Assembly: GCF_026153355.1 (NCBI RefSeq)
Contig: NZ_CP110636.1
Span: 6,820,001-6,884,000 of the forward strand
DNA length: 64,000 nucleotides
Source of the DNA: Streptomyces endophytica
Lineage (GTDB): Bacteria > Actinomycetota > Actinomycetes > Streptomycetales > Streptomycetaceae
Direction: 5' to 3'
Below, piece by piece: positions 52,851 to 61,056 of the stretch. A program made the position numbers and the translations under genes. The notes beneath the pieces were generated by a model, which saw nothing but the letters and a program-made list of their open reading frames with translations, did no database searches and was not told where the DNA came from. How positions within the stretch are numbered: the first letter of the stretch is position 1; each line of letters opens with the position of its first letter.

Positions 52851-52878
52851 CGCGGTACGGCGGCCGGCCCGACGACGT

Positions 52879-52915
52879 GCGCCCCGCTTCCCGGTACGGC
52901 CGGAAAGCGGGGCGC
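52879..52915. terminator. Bidirectional terminator between PhzF-like and alcohol dehydrogenase genes
   Basis: GCGCCCCGCTT and AAGCGGGGCGC form a perfect 11-bp stem with a 15-base loop that itself has a short CCGG/CCGG pairing. It sits in the 89-base gap between convergent genes. Confidence 0.7.
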
Positions 52916-52939
52916 GGGAACGAGACGGCCGGCCGGTCC

Positions 52940-53971
52940 TCAGGGGCGGATGAGCACCTTGAGGGCCTCGCGTTCGGCCATGGCCTTGTAGCCGTCCGGG
53001 ACACCGTCCAGCCCGACGGTGCGGTCGAAGACCGCGGACGCGTCGAGACGTCCGGACAGCACGTCGGGGAGGAGCTCGGGGGCGTAGGCCCGGGCCGGGG
53101 CGACGCCGCCGGCGAGGGTGACGTTGCGGCGGTAGAAGCGCCGTGCGTCGACGCCGTCGCCGTCCTGGGGCACGCCGACGTAGCCGACGGCACCGCCGGG
53201 GCGGGCCATGTCCAGGGCGTCCCGCAGGGCCGCGCCGGTCCCGACGCACTCCAGCACCGCGTGCGCCCCGTGGCCGCCGGTGAGCTCCTTGACCCGCTCG
53301 ACGGCCTCGGTGCCGCGCTCCGGCACCACCTCCACGGCGCCGAACCGCCGCGCGAGGTCCGTCCGCGCGGTGTGCCGGCCGAGGACGATGATGCGCTCCG
53401 CGCCCAGCCGGGAGGCGGCCAGCACGCCGCACAGTCCGACCGCGCCGTCCCCCACCACGGCGACCGTCCGGCCCGGGCCGACCCGCGCGGCGCGGGCCGC
53501 GTGGTGCCCCGTGCACAGCACGTCGGACAGGGCCAGCACCGCCGGCACCCGGGGGTCGTCCGGCTCCATCGGGAGCGGGAGGAGCGTGCCGTCGGCCTGC
53601 GGGACGCGGACCGCCTCGCCCTGGCCGCCGTCCAGCTCACCGCCCCAGAACCCGCCGTTCAGGCAGGAGTTGGGCAGCCCGTCCCGGCAGAACTCGCAAC
53701 GGCCGTCGGACCACTTGAAGGGCGCGAGGACGAGGTCTCCGCGGCGTACGGAGGTGACCTCGGCGCCGGTCTCCTCGACCACGCCGATGAATTCGTGCCC
53801 GAGCCGCACCCCGTCCGGGTTCGGCGGCATCTTCCCGTAGCGCCACAGGTCGCTGCCGCAGATCGCGGCGTGGGTGACCCGCACCACGGCGTCGGTCGGC
53901 CGGTCGATCCGGGCGTCGGGCACCTCCTTCACCTGGACGTCCCCTGCCCCGAACATCACTGCTGCCCGCAC
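52940..53971 (-). CDS. Zinc-type alcohol dehydrogenase
   Basis: 343 residues, medium-chain dehydrogenase. The catalytic zinc site is ICGSDLWRYG and RLGHEFIGVVEE, and the nucleotide loop is VAVVGDGAVGLCGVLAA. The structural zinc lobe has only three clear Cys (DGRCEFCRDGLPNSC), with Asp where the first Cys usually is. Best matches by pattern are threonine-dehydrogenase-like and glutathione-independent formaldehyde dehydrogenase types. Substrate unknown. ATG at 53971. Confidence 0.9.
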   Translation of the reverse strand: MRAAVMFGAGDVQVKEVPDARIDRPTDAVVRVTHAAICGSDLWRYGKMPPNPDGVRLGHEFIGVVEETGAEVTSVRRGDLVLAPFKWSDGRCEFCRDGLPNSCLNGGFWGGELDGGQGEAVRVPQADGTLLPLPMEPDDPRVPAVLALSDVLCTGHHAARAARVGPGRTVAVVGDGAVGLCGVLAASRLGAERIIVLGRHTARTDLARRFGAVEVVPERGTEAVERVKELTGGHGAHAVLECVGTGAALRDALDMARPGGAVGYVGVPQDGDGVDARRFYRRNVTLAGGVAPARAYAPELLPDVLSGRLDASAVFDRTVGLDGVPDGYKAMAEREALKVLIRP

Positions 53972-54042
53972 GGTCGTACTCCTGGATTCGCTCGACGAGG
54001 GCCGGTCCGGCCCGGTATGGCTCGGGGGTCACGCGCGGCGCG

Positions 54043-55112
54043 CTAGGCGTGGACGGTCCACTCGCGGCGCCGGAGTTCGGCCGTGAGTGTGCCGGCCGAG
54101 CCGTCCGCCACCAGGAGTTCCGCCAGTCCGGCGGAGCCGTCCGTGGCGTGCTCCAGGCGGACGTCCTCGATGTTCGCCCCCACCGCCGAAGCGGCGGAGA
54201 GCAGTCGGGCCAGCTCACCCGCCCGGTCACGCAGGACCACCCGAACTGATCTGTACGCTACGGCAGTTCCGCCGTGTTTGCCGGGGATCCGGGCATATCC
54301 CGCGTTGCCCCGTTCGAGCAGCGCGGTCAGCTCCGCCGGGCCGGCTCGCGCAGCGCGCGGCGTACGGCGTCCAGGTCGCCGGCCAGCCCGTCCAGCACGG
54401 CCGCCACGGCCTCCGCGTTGGTCGCCAGGATGTCCGTCCACAGATCGGCGTCGCCCGCGGCGATCCGGGTGACGTCGCGCAGCCCCTGGCCGGCGAGCCG
54501 CAGCGCCACCTCTTCCCCGTCGTCCAGCCGGGCCGCCAACAAGGTGGCGAGGAGGTGCGGGACGTGGGAGATGAGCGCGACGGCGTGGTCATGGGCGTCG
54601 GCGTCGAGGACGACCGGCGTCCCGCCGCACAGCCGGACCAGTTCCAGCGCCCGCCCCAGTACGGCCGGTTCGGTGGCCGGGTCGGGTGTGAGCACCCAGG
54701 GCCGGCCCTCGAACAGCTCGGCCCGGGCCGCCAGCGGACCCGAGCGTTCCCGTCCCGCCATGGGGTGTCCGCCGACGAAGGAGGCCAGGTCACCGCCGCG
54801 GGCCGCGATCTCGTCCAGCGGCGGCCCCTTCACGCTGCCGACGTCGGTGTACGCCCGCGCCAGACCGTTCTTCTGGTGCTCCTCCAGAACGCCGGCCACG
54901 CTCCCGGGCGGTACGGCGAGCACCGCGAGGTCCACCGGTCCGGGCGGTGCGCCGGCCGTCCCGGCGCCCAGCGCGGCGGCGGTGCGGGCCGCGGCGCCGT
55001 CCCGGTCGATGAGATGGGTCGTGATGCCCCGCGCCGCCAGGGCGAGGGCGACGGAGGTCCCGATGAGCCCGGTGCCGACGACGGCGACGGTACGCAGTGC
55101 ATTCGCGGTCAT
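54043..55112 (-). pseudogene. tyrA: Frameshifted prephenate dehydrogenase with ACT domain
   Basis: The N-terminal part (55112 to about 54342) has the NAD loop VAVVGTGLIGTSVALALA, TDVGSVKGPPLDE and GGHPMAGRERSGP (catalytic His), and reaches AVRRALREPA. The rest is in the next frame: AELTALLERGNAGYARIPGKHGG and an ACT-like domain (VRVVLRDRAGELARLLSAASAVGANIEDVRLEHA) ending at 54043. One G missing from a run at 54338-54340 explains it; as written the protein ends early at 54327. It makes 4-hydroxyphenylpyruvate, the substrate of HmaS. Last gene of the Hpg operon, directly after hpgT. Confidence 0.85.
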
Positions 55113-56429
55113 CTACTGTCCCCGGGTGATCCGCTGGATGATGTGCGCGGCGAGCCGGCGCACCCCTTCCTCGATCCGCTCGGGCGTCAAGTAGCTGGCA
55201 GACAGCCGTAGTTGCCGCTCTCCACCGTCGCCCAGGTAGAAGTAGCTCATCGGGGTCCAGATGACGCCGTGGTCGCGGGCCGACTCCTCCAGGAAGGCGT
55301 TGTCGACGGCGAACGGCAGGGTCAGGACGAGGAAGAACCCGCCGTCCGGCACGTTCCACCGCACCTCCCACCGGTCCTGCGGCAGGTGGCGCGCGAGGGC
55401 GGCCAGCAGCGCCTCCATGTTGCCGCGGTAGAACTCGATGAGGTCCTTGTTGGCGTCGCGCAGCCGGCACCCGTGGGCGAGGAGCATGCCCCCGATGGCC
55501 GCCTGGGCGATCGCCGGGGTGTTCACCGTGACCATGCTCTTGATCTTGGACAGTTCGTCGGCGAGCAGGGTGCGCTCGCCGTTCTCACCGATGACCGGCT
55601 GGTCGGCGATGACGTAGCCGACCCGGGCCCCTGGGAAGCAGGTCTTGGCGAACGAGCCGAAGTAGATCACCCGGTGCCGGGTGTCCAGGGACTTCAGGGT
55701 GGGCCGCTGCTCCCCGGTGCGGCTGAAGAACCCGTACGGGTTGTCCTCCAGCAGCAACAGGTCCTCCTCCGCCGCGAGATCGAGCAGCGCGTGCCGCTTC
55801 CCGGTGGGCATGGACGCCCCGGAGGGATTGGCGAAGTCCGGGATCACGTACACCGCGCGCGGCCGCTTGCCCCGGGCGCGGAGCTCCCGGACGGTGGCGC
55901 GCAGCGCGTCGAGGTCCAGGCCGGTGTCGTCCTCGGGCACCGGGACGGTCGCGGCGTCCAGCAGCCGCGCGGCGCCCGTGATGCCGACGTAGCCGGGGTC
56001 GGTGACCAGCAGGACGTCGTCCGGGCCGGCGATCAGCGCCCGCAGGACCAGGAGCATCGCCTCCTGGCAGCCGACGGTGACCACGACGGCCGACGGGTCG
56101 GTGTGGATCCCCTCGTCGTGCGCGATCGTCCGGGCCACCAGGTCGTGGATCTGGCCGTTGGTGCGCCCGTACTGGAACAGCGCGGTGCGCACCTCCTCGG
56201 GTGAGCGGCCGAGGTCCTGCTCCAGGTGGCGCGTGTAGGTGTCGAGGTAGCCGCCGATCCGGTCCACCTCGAAGAACCCGTCGTAGGGGCGGCCCGGACC
56301 GAACGAGATCGCGTCGGGGTACCGCAGCGTGACCTCGTTGAGGAAGTTCATCACCTCAAGCAGCGGGTCCGAGAGGGACGCGTGCAGATCGGCCGGCCTG
56401 AGCTCGGCGTCCGGTCCGGGCCGCGGCAT
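55113..56429 (-). CDS. hpgT: 4-hydroxyphenylglycine aminotransferase
   Basis: 438 residues, class I/II PLP aminotransferase (MocR/KynAT-type fold). Segments: SFGPGRPYDGFFEV, QYGRTNGQIHDLVAR, VTVGCQEAMLLVLRAL, VIPDFANPSGASMPTG, LLLLEDNPYGFF, and the PLP Lys in FGSFAKTCFPGARVGY. It would convert 4-hydroxybenzoylformate to 4-hydroxyphenylglycine with Tyr as amino donor, regenerating 4-hydroxyphenylpyruvate. Start ATG overlaps the previous stop (TAATG); tyrA follows with no gap. Confidence 0.9.
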   Translation of the reverse strand: MPRPGPDAELRPADLHASLSDPLLEVMNFLNEVTLRYPDAISFGPGRPYDGFFEVDRIGGYLDTYTRHLEQDLGRSPEEVRTALFQYGRTNGQIHDLVARTIAHDEGIHTDPSAVVVTVGCQEAMLLVLRALIAGPDDVLLVTDPGYVGITGAARLLDAATVPVPEDDTGLDLDALRATVRELRARGKRPRAVYVIPDFANPSGASMPTGKRHALLDLAAEEDLLLLEDNPYGFFSRTGEQRPTLKSLDTRHRVIYFGSFAKTCFPGARVGYVIADQPVIGENGERTLLADELSKIKSMVTVNTPAIAQAAIGGMLLAHGCRLRDANKDLIEFYRGNMEALLAALARHLPQDRWEVRWNVPDGGFFLVLTLPFAVDNAFLEESARDHGVIWTPMSYFYLGDGGERQLRLSASYLTPERIEEGVRRLAAHIIQRITRGQ

Positions 56430-57340
56430 TACGCCTGCTCCTGCCAGAGCACCGGGCAGAAGTCCGGGTCCTGGTAGTCGGGGTTGCCGTTGGCGTCCTT
56501 GCGGACGAGGACGTCGTTGTTGTAGACGACCCGCTCGCCGGTGGAGATCTCGAACGGCCGCCACTGGTTCGTGCGGTCCTGCAGGTGGAACGAGACCGCC
56601 CGGCGCGGCCGGTCGCTGCGGTTGAGCCCGCTGCCGTGGTACGTGCGGCAGTGGTGGAAGCTGATGTGCCCCTTCGGGATGACGACGGGCACCTTGCGGA
56701 CCGTCTCGTTGTTGAAGGCGGCGTTCTCCTCCAGCATCTCGTCGAGTTCGGAACGGTCCCGCTCGGCGAAGTGCTTGGTGGTCGCGTCGTTGCCGCCGAT
56801 CTCCTTCCACCGGTGGCTGCCGTCGACCATGGTGATGGTGCCCATCTCCTCGTCACAGTCGTGGAAGGGGATGAAGGCGGTCAGCATCTCGTCGGAGGTG
56901 CAGGTCTGCCAGTAGTGCCGGTCGAAGTGCCAGGGCACGATGTTGCCCTCGTCCTCGGGACGCGGCGGCTTGTAGATCAGGGTGCTGTTCCACAGCCGTA
57001 TCTGGCTGGTCTCCGCGATGCGCGCGGCGACCGCCCCGATGAGCGGCTTGGACAGGATGCTCCGGATCGTGTCGTCCTCGTAGAAGATGTAGTCGTTGTG
57101 CCGGTGGACGTCGCCCTTCTCCGGCTCCCAGTACGCCAGCCGCGGCGGCCGGACCGGAAGGGTCCGGTCCCGGTGACCGGCGTAGAACCGCTCACTGGCC
57201 TCCACGAGCGTGTCGACCTCGTCGTCGGTCAGCAGCTTCTTCGACAGGTACCAGCCGTGCTCCTGGTAGAACTGCACGTCGTCGTCGGTGGGCAGCAACG
57301 CCCGGTCGTGGTCGCTGAGCTGGAACGGCTCGGTGGTCAT
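56429..57340 (-). CDS. PhyH-type Fe(II)/2-oxoglutarate dioxygenase in the Hpg operon
   Basis: 303 residues, phytanoyl-CoA dioxygenase family. The iron site is WHFDRHYW (His-x-Asp) with the distal His in CRTYHGSGLNRSD and the 2-oxoglutarate Arg in RPRRAVSFHL. It is coupled on both sides (TGATG with hmo, TAATG with hpgT). The known Hpg pathway needs no such step, so it may hydroxylate Hpg, a precursor or the finished peptide. A start at 57343 (ATGATG) is possible; 57340 has better spacing to AAAGGA. Confidence 0.88.
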   Translation of the reverse strand: MTTEPFQLSDHDRALLPTDDDVQFYQEHGWYLSKKLLTDDEVDTLVEASERFYAGHRDRTLPVRPPRLAYWEPEKGDVHRHNDYIFYEDDTIRSILSKPLIGAVAARIAETSQIRLWNSTLIYKPPRPEDEGNIVPWHFDRHYWQTCTSDEMLTAFIPFHDCDEEMGTITMVDGSHRWKEIGGNDATTKHFAERDRSELDEMLEENAAFNNETVRKVPVVIPKGHISFHHCRTYHGSGLNRSDRPRRAVSFHLQDRTNQWRPFEISTGERVVYNNDVLVRKDANGNPDYQDPDFCPVLWQEQA

Positions 57341-58623
57341 CATGGTCCTTTCCGAAGATCCGGGTCCTCGTACGATTCGTTCGGTGCCGCCGCGGCCGGG
57401 CCGTGGGCCAGCAGCTCCGGGCCGAGGGCGGCGAGGGAGGGTCGGCCGGCCAGCGCCATGGCGTCCTCCAGTTCGTCCCGCAGCAGGGTGAGCACCTCGC
57501 GCGCCCCGGCCTCTCCGCCGGCGGCCAGTCCCCACAGCACGGGTCTGCCGACGAAGACCGCCCGGGCGCCCAGCGCCAGCGCCTTCAGCACGTCGGTCCC
57601 GTGCCGGATGCCCCCGTCGAGGAACACCGGGCAGCGGCCGCCGACCGCCGCCACGACCTCCGGCAGCGCGTCCAACGTGGCGACGGCGCCGTCGAGTTGG
57701 CGGCCCCCGTGGTTGGACACCACGATCCCGTCGATGCCGAGCCCGGCGGCGCGGGCCGCGTCCTCGGCGGTGAGGACGCCCTTGAGGACGAGCGGCAGCC
57801 GGGTCTGCTCCCGCAGCCAGTCCAGGTCGGACCAGCTCAGCGAGGGGTCGATGAAGGCGTCGGCGTGCCGGGCCAGGGCCGAGCTGCCGTCCTGCCGGTC
57901 GTGCAGGAATCCGGTGACCTCGCCGTCCAGGTTGCGGGCGGCGATGCCCGGGGGCAGGTGGAAGCCGTGCCGCACCTCGCGCAGCCGCCTGCCGAGCCGC
58001 GGGGTGTCCACGGTGAGCACCAGCGCGCGGAACCCGGCGGCCTCCGCGCGCCGCACCACCGTGCGCAGCACGTCCCGCCGGTGCAGCCAGTAGAGCTGTA
58101 GCCAGAGCGGTCCGGTGGCCTCGGCGGCGAGGTCCTCGAAGGTCCGGCTGGCGAAGATGCTGACGAGGGTCGGAACCCGCAGCCCCGGCCCACCGGCGGC
58201 CCGCACGGTGGCCACTTCGCCCTCCGCGCAGGCCAGTTGGTGGTACGCCATCGGCGCGACACCCAGGGGTGCGCCGATGGGGTCCCCCAGCACCGTGGTC
58301 GACAGATCACACCGGGAGACATCGGCCAGCACCCGGGGCCGGAGGCGGACCTGACGGTACGCGGCGCGGTTGGCCCGAACGGTGCTCTCCGTACCGGCGC
58401 CGCCCTGGAAGTAGTGCCATGTCGCGGCGGGCAGCCGGTCCTTGGCGAGCGCGGCGTACCCGCCGACGGTCAGCGGCCGGGGGTCGTGACCGGCGTCGGT
58501 GGCGGAGTCGGTGTCAGTGGCGGTGGCAGGGCCGGTGACTGGACCGGTGCCGGTGCCAGTGACTTGACCGGTGTCAGTGACTGGATCGGTACCGTTGACT
58601 GGATCGGTGCCGGTGTCAGTCAT
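57340..58623 (-). CDS. hmo: 4-hydroxymandelate oxidase (FMN-dependent)
   Basis: 427 residues. After a repetitive Thr/Gly/Asp start (about 45 residues) comes an alpha-hydroxy-acid oxidase barrel: LTVGGYAALAKDRLPAATWHYFQGGA, PLGVAPMAYHQLA, LWLQLYWLHRRDV, LVLKGVLTAEDA (Lys), IVSNHGGRQLDG (catalytic His and Arg) and VFLDGGIRHGTDVLKALALGA. It oxidises 4-hydroxymandelate to 4-hydroxybenzoylformate. Start overlaps the hmaS2 stop (ATGA), stop overlaps the dioxygenase start. Confidence 0.92.
   Translation of the reverse strand: MTDTGTDPVNGTDPVTDTGQVTGTGTGPVTGPATATDTDSATDAGHDPRPLTVGGYAALAKDRLPAATWHYFQGGAGTESTVRANRAAYRQVRLRPRVLADVSRCDLSTTVLGDPIGAPLGVAPMAYHQLACAEGEVATVRAAGGPGLRVPTLVSIFASRTFEDLAAEATGPLWLQLYWLHRRDVLRTVVRRAEAAGFRALVLTVDTPRLGRRLREVRHGFHLPPGIAARNLDGEVTGFLHDRQDGSSALARHADAFIDPSLSWSDLDWLREQTRLPLVLKGVLTAEDAARAAGLGIDGIVVSNHGGRQLDGAVATLDALPEVVAAVGGRCPVFLDGGIRHGTDVLKALALGARAVFVGRPVLWGLAAGGEAGAREVLTLLRDELEDAMALAGRPSLAALGPELLAHGPAAAAPNESYEDPDLRKGP
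58500..58623. repeat. Degenerate repeats encoding the Hmo N-terminus
   Basis: About ten imperfect copies of a 9-15-base word (GACTGGATCGGT, GGTGTCAGTGAC, GGTGCCGGTG) encode the Thr/Asp/Gly/Val run TGTDPV-NGTDPV-TDTG. They lie fully inside the hmo reading frame and probably vary in copy number between strains. Confidence 0.7.
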
Positions 58624-59705
58624 TGAGCGCCGGTGAGGGCCTGGGCCCGCTCGACCGCCTCGTAGAGGCCCTTGATGTTGCCGCTGCCGAAGGTCTGCGC
58701 GCCGCGCCGCTCGATGAGTTCGAGGAAGAACGTGCCGCGGGCGTGCGGCGAGCGGGTGAAGATCTGGTACAGCAGCCCCCAGTCGTCGCGGTCGGCGAGC
58801 ACGCACAGGTCGCGCAGCACCTCCAGGTCGCCCCCGAGGGAGCCGACCCGGCCCTCCACCGCGTCGTAGTACGTGGCGGGTGTGTGCAGGAATTCCACCC
58901 CCTGCGCGGCGATGTGCGGCACGGCGGCGGCGATATCCGACGTACCGAATGCCAGATGCTGTACGCCGGCACCGCCGTGCGCGTCGAGGAAGGTGTCGAT
59001 CTGCCCCGGCTTACGCCGCACATCGGGCTCCAGGAATGTGAAGGTGACGGCCCCGGACGGGCTGCGGACCACCTTGGATTCCATCGCCTGGTCCCCGACC
59101 TCGATGAACTCCTCGAATGCCTCGTCGAATCCGAGACCCTTTTCGTAAAAGGCCACGGTTTTGGCGAGTTCACCGGCCGGAAGGCAAACGGCGAAATGGT
59201 CGAGCGAATGCAGCTGCGCTTCGCCGGCGGCCTGCCCGCCGGCCTCCGGACCCGTCCACCGCAGCCGGGGATGCGGCAACTGCCGGTCCGCGTCCGCGTA
59301 CTGCACGAAGGTGTGCACGGTGTCCCCGAACGCCCTGACCGCGGCGGACACGGCTACGGAGCCGTCCTCGTACGCGACCTCGGCCGGCTCGGCCACCACC
59401 TCCGCCCCGTTCTCGACGGCCCGCCGGAACACGCCCTCGGCGTCCCCGGTCCGCAGCGCGATATTGGCCACGCCGTCACCGTGGCGCGCCACATAGCGGG
59501 CCACCGGCCCGTCGGCGGTCAGATCGGAGGTCATCAGGAGGCGAATGCCCCCCTGTCCGAGAAGAATGGACCTGCGGTCCGCGAGCCCGGTTTCCGGACC
59601 CCCTTCGGCTAACGTTTCGAACCCGAATGCGGTGCGGTAGTAATAGGCGGCTTGCCGGGCATCCCCGACATGGAATTCGACATGGTTGACGGTGTAGTCG
59701 CTCAA
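58620..59705 (-). CDS. hmaS: 4-hydroxymandelate synthase (HmaS2)
   Basis: 361 residues, starts MSDYTVNHVEFHVGDARQAAYYY. Iron ligands lie in LDHFAVCL (His), GVQHLAFG (His) and FFLELIERRG (Glu). The C-terminal helix FGSGNIKGLYEAVE again has Ile where HPPD has Phe, and the next gene is hmo, so HmaS is well supported. It is the first gene of the Hpg operon. Start is TTG at 59705 after GGGGG. It differs clearly from HmaS1 (29115) and is not a recent duplicate. Confidence 0.92.
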   Translation of the reverse strand: MSDYTVNHVEFHVGDARQAAYYYRTAFGFETLAEGGPETGLADRRSILLGQGGIRLLMTSDLTADGPVARYVARHGDGVANIALRTGDAEGVFRRAVENGAEVVAEPAEVAYEDGSVAVSAAVRAFGDTVHTFVQYADADRQLPHPRLRWTGPEAGGQAAGEAQLHSLDHFAVCLPAGELAKTVAFYEKGLGFDEAFEEFIEVGDQAMESKVVRSPSGAVTFTFLEPDVRRKPGQIDTFLDAHGGAGVQHLAFGTSDIAAAVPHIAAQGVEFLHTPATYYDAVEGRVGSLGGDLEVLRDLCVLADRDDWGLLYQIFTRSPHARGTFFLELIERRGAQTFGSGNIKGLYEAVERAQALTGAQ

Positions 59706-60057
59706 CGGGACCCCCGCTGTTTGTATGGCGAGATACGGCCCACCGGTCGCCTATATCGGGCGGCCGGCCGAACCGAAAGAGCGAAACAAAATTAACCGCT
59801 GGTTGACACCTGACAGAACACACCTTCGGAGACTTGCGGTTCCTCGATCGTCACCGGCCCCTGCTCCAATGGTCGCCCGCCGGACCGCCTCCAGGTGCCA
59901 CCCAGTCATCGCCAACCACCCGAAAACGGCGTGCGGGTAGCCGTACGGCCCGGCCCGCAGCCTGTCCGGCTGCGGGCCGGTCCCCCGATCGTCACCGGCA
60001 GCCGCTCCGATGGTCGCCCAGGCGCGCCCCTCGGACGCCCACCACGCCAACGGTCAA
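59706..60057. other. Promoter region of the Hpg operon and repeat block
   Basis: 352 bases. Near 59790 an AT-rich stretch (ACAAAATTAACC) lies about 80-90 bases before hmaS2 and probably belongs to its promoter, though no clear -35/-10 pair was found. From 59845 the imperfect repeat listed separately begins. Open frames here are repeat-derived. Confidence 0.5.
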
Positions 60058-60127
60058 CTACCCAAATACCCCGTGCTGGTAGGCGTACAGCCCGGCCCGC
60101 AACCGGTCCGGCTGCCCGATCTTCCGC
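59845..60127. repeat. Imperfect 141-bp tandem duplication covering the 3' end of the LuxR gene
   Basis: Two units of about 141 bases: 59845-59985 and 59986 to about 60127. Matching words include CGATCGTCACCGGC, GCTCCRATGGTCGCCC, and GTAGSCGTACRGCCCGGCCCGCA. The second unit contains the true end of the LuxR gene (codons for PDRLRAGLYAYQHGVFG). The first repeats it in decayed form (PDRLRAGPYGYPHAVFG) outside the gene. Confidence 0.8.
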
Positions 60128-61056
60128 ATGGCCTGCGTCAGATGCTTCTTGACGGTGGCCTCCGCCAGGAACAGCTCCGTGGCGATCTCCGCGTTGCTCA
60201 GCCCCCGCGCGAGCTTGCCGAGCACCGCCCGCTCCCGCTCGGTCAGACTGGCCTCGGCCGGACTGGGCCCGTCGATCGCCAGCGTCAGCTCGACCGGCTG
60301 CACCTTGGGCGCCGGCAGGAACACCGCACCGCCCAGCGCCACGGTCGTCACCGCGCGAATGATCTGCTCCTCATCCACCGCCGGATCGATACACCCGTGC
60401 ACGCCCCCCGTGAGGACCTGGGAGACCTCCACGCTCGTCTCCGCGGGGTGCAGCAGTATCGCCTTCGCCCCCGGCGCACCGTTCACCGACACCAGCTTCT
60501 GCGCGGCCGCCGCATCCGCGGTCAGCCCTTCCCTCGTACCGACGAGGATGACCTCGGGCTGCTCCTCGCGCGACGCCTCGACGGCCTTCTTCGGATTCCC
60601 GAAACTGGCGACCACCCGCAACTCCGGCGCCGCGGTCAATATCGACCGCAACCCGGCCCGCGTCACCGACTGCTCCGCCACCAACATGACCCGCACCACG
60701 GGCCGGGCTAACGACTCGCCCGGCACCCCCGGCGCACCCGGCGCCCGGTACGCGTGCACGCTCCCGCCGTGCCCGTGAGCGCTCTCATAGGAGGCATGAA
60801 GACCTCCACCGTGCCCCTGACCGTGAAAACTCCCACCACCGGCCCCGTGAACACTCCCGCTACCGCCCCTCCGGTCGTCGCCGTGCTCCCGCTCGGCCGC
60901 CCGCTCCCGCTCCCTCGCCTTCCCTTGACCGTTTGCCTGCTCTTGACCGTTCGCCTCCCGCGGACTGCTCGCCTGCTCCCGTTGACCGCTCACCTGCTCC
61001 CGGCCATTCACCTGCACCTGGCCGTTCACCTGCGCTAACTGCCCTGCCTCCAGCAC
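60058..61056 (-). CDS. LuxR-type regulator with degenerate receiver domain
   Basis: 332 residues. The first 110 are Gln/Asn/Gly then His/Gly-rich repeats (VNGQ, SGQREQ, HGHGG). Then comes a receiver-like domain, VVRVMLVAEQSVTRAGLRSIL to EEQIIRAVTTVALGG. The usual acidic pair is Ala-Glu and the phospho-Asp position is Gly (EVILVG), so it is unlikely to be phosphorylated. The C-terminus is a NarL-type DNA-binding domain: LTERERAVLGKLARGLSNAEIATELFLAEATVKKHL. GTG start at 61056; codon 7 is TTA (61036-61038). Targets unknown. Confidence 0.85.
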   Translation of the reverse strand: MLEAGQLAQVNGQVQVNGREQVSGQREQASSPREANGQEQANGQGKARERERAAEREHGDDRRGGSGSVHGAGGGSFHGQGHGGGLHASYESAHGHGGSVHAYRAPGAPGVPGESLARPVVRVMLVAEQSVTRAGLRSILTAAPELRVVASFGNPKKAVEASREEQPEVILVGTREGLTADAAAAQKLVSVNGAPGAKAILLHPAETSVEVSQVLTGGVHGCIDPAVDEEQIIRAVTTVALGGAVFLPAPKVQPVELTLAIDGPSPAEASLTERERAVLGKLARGLSNAEIATELFLAEATVKKHLTQAMRKIGQPDRLRAGLYAYQHGVFG

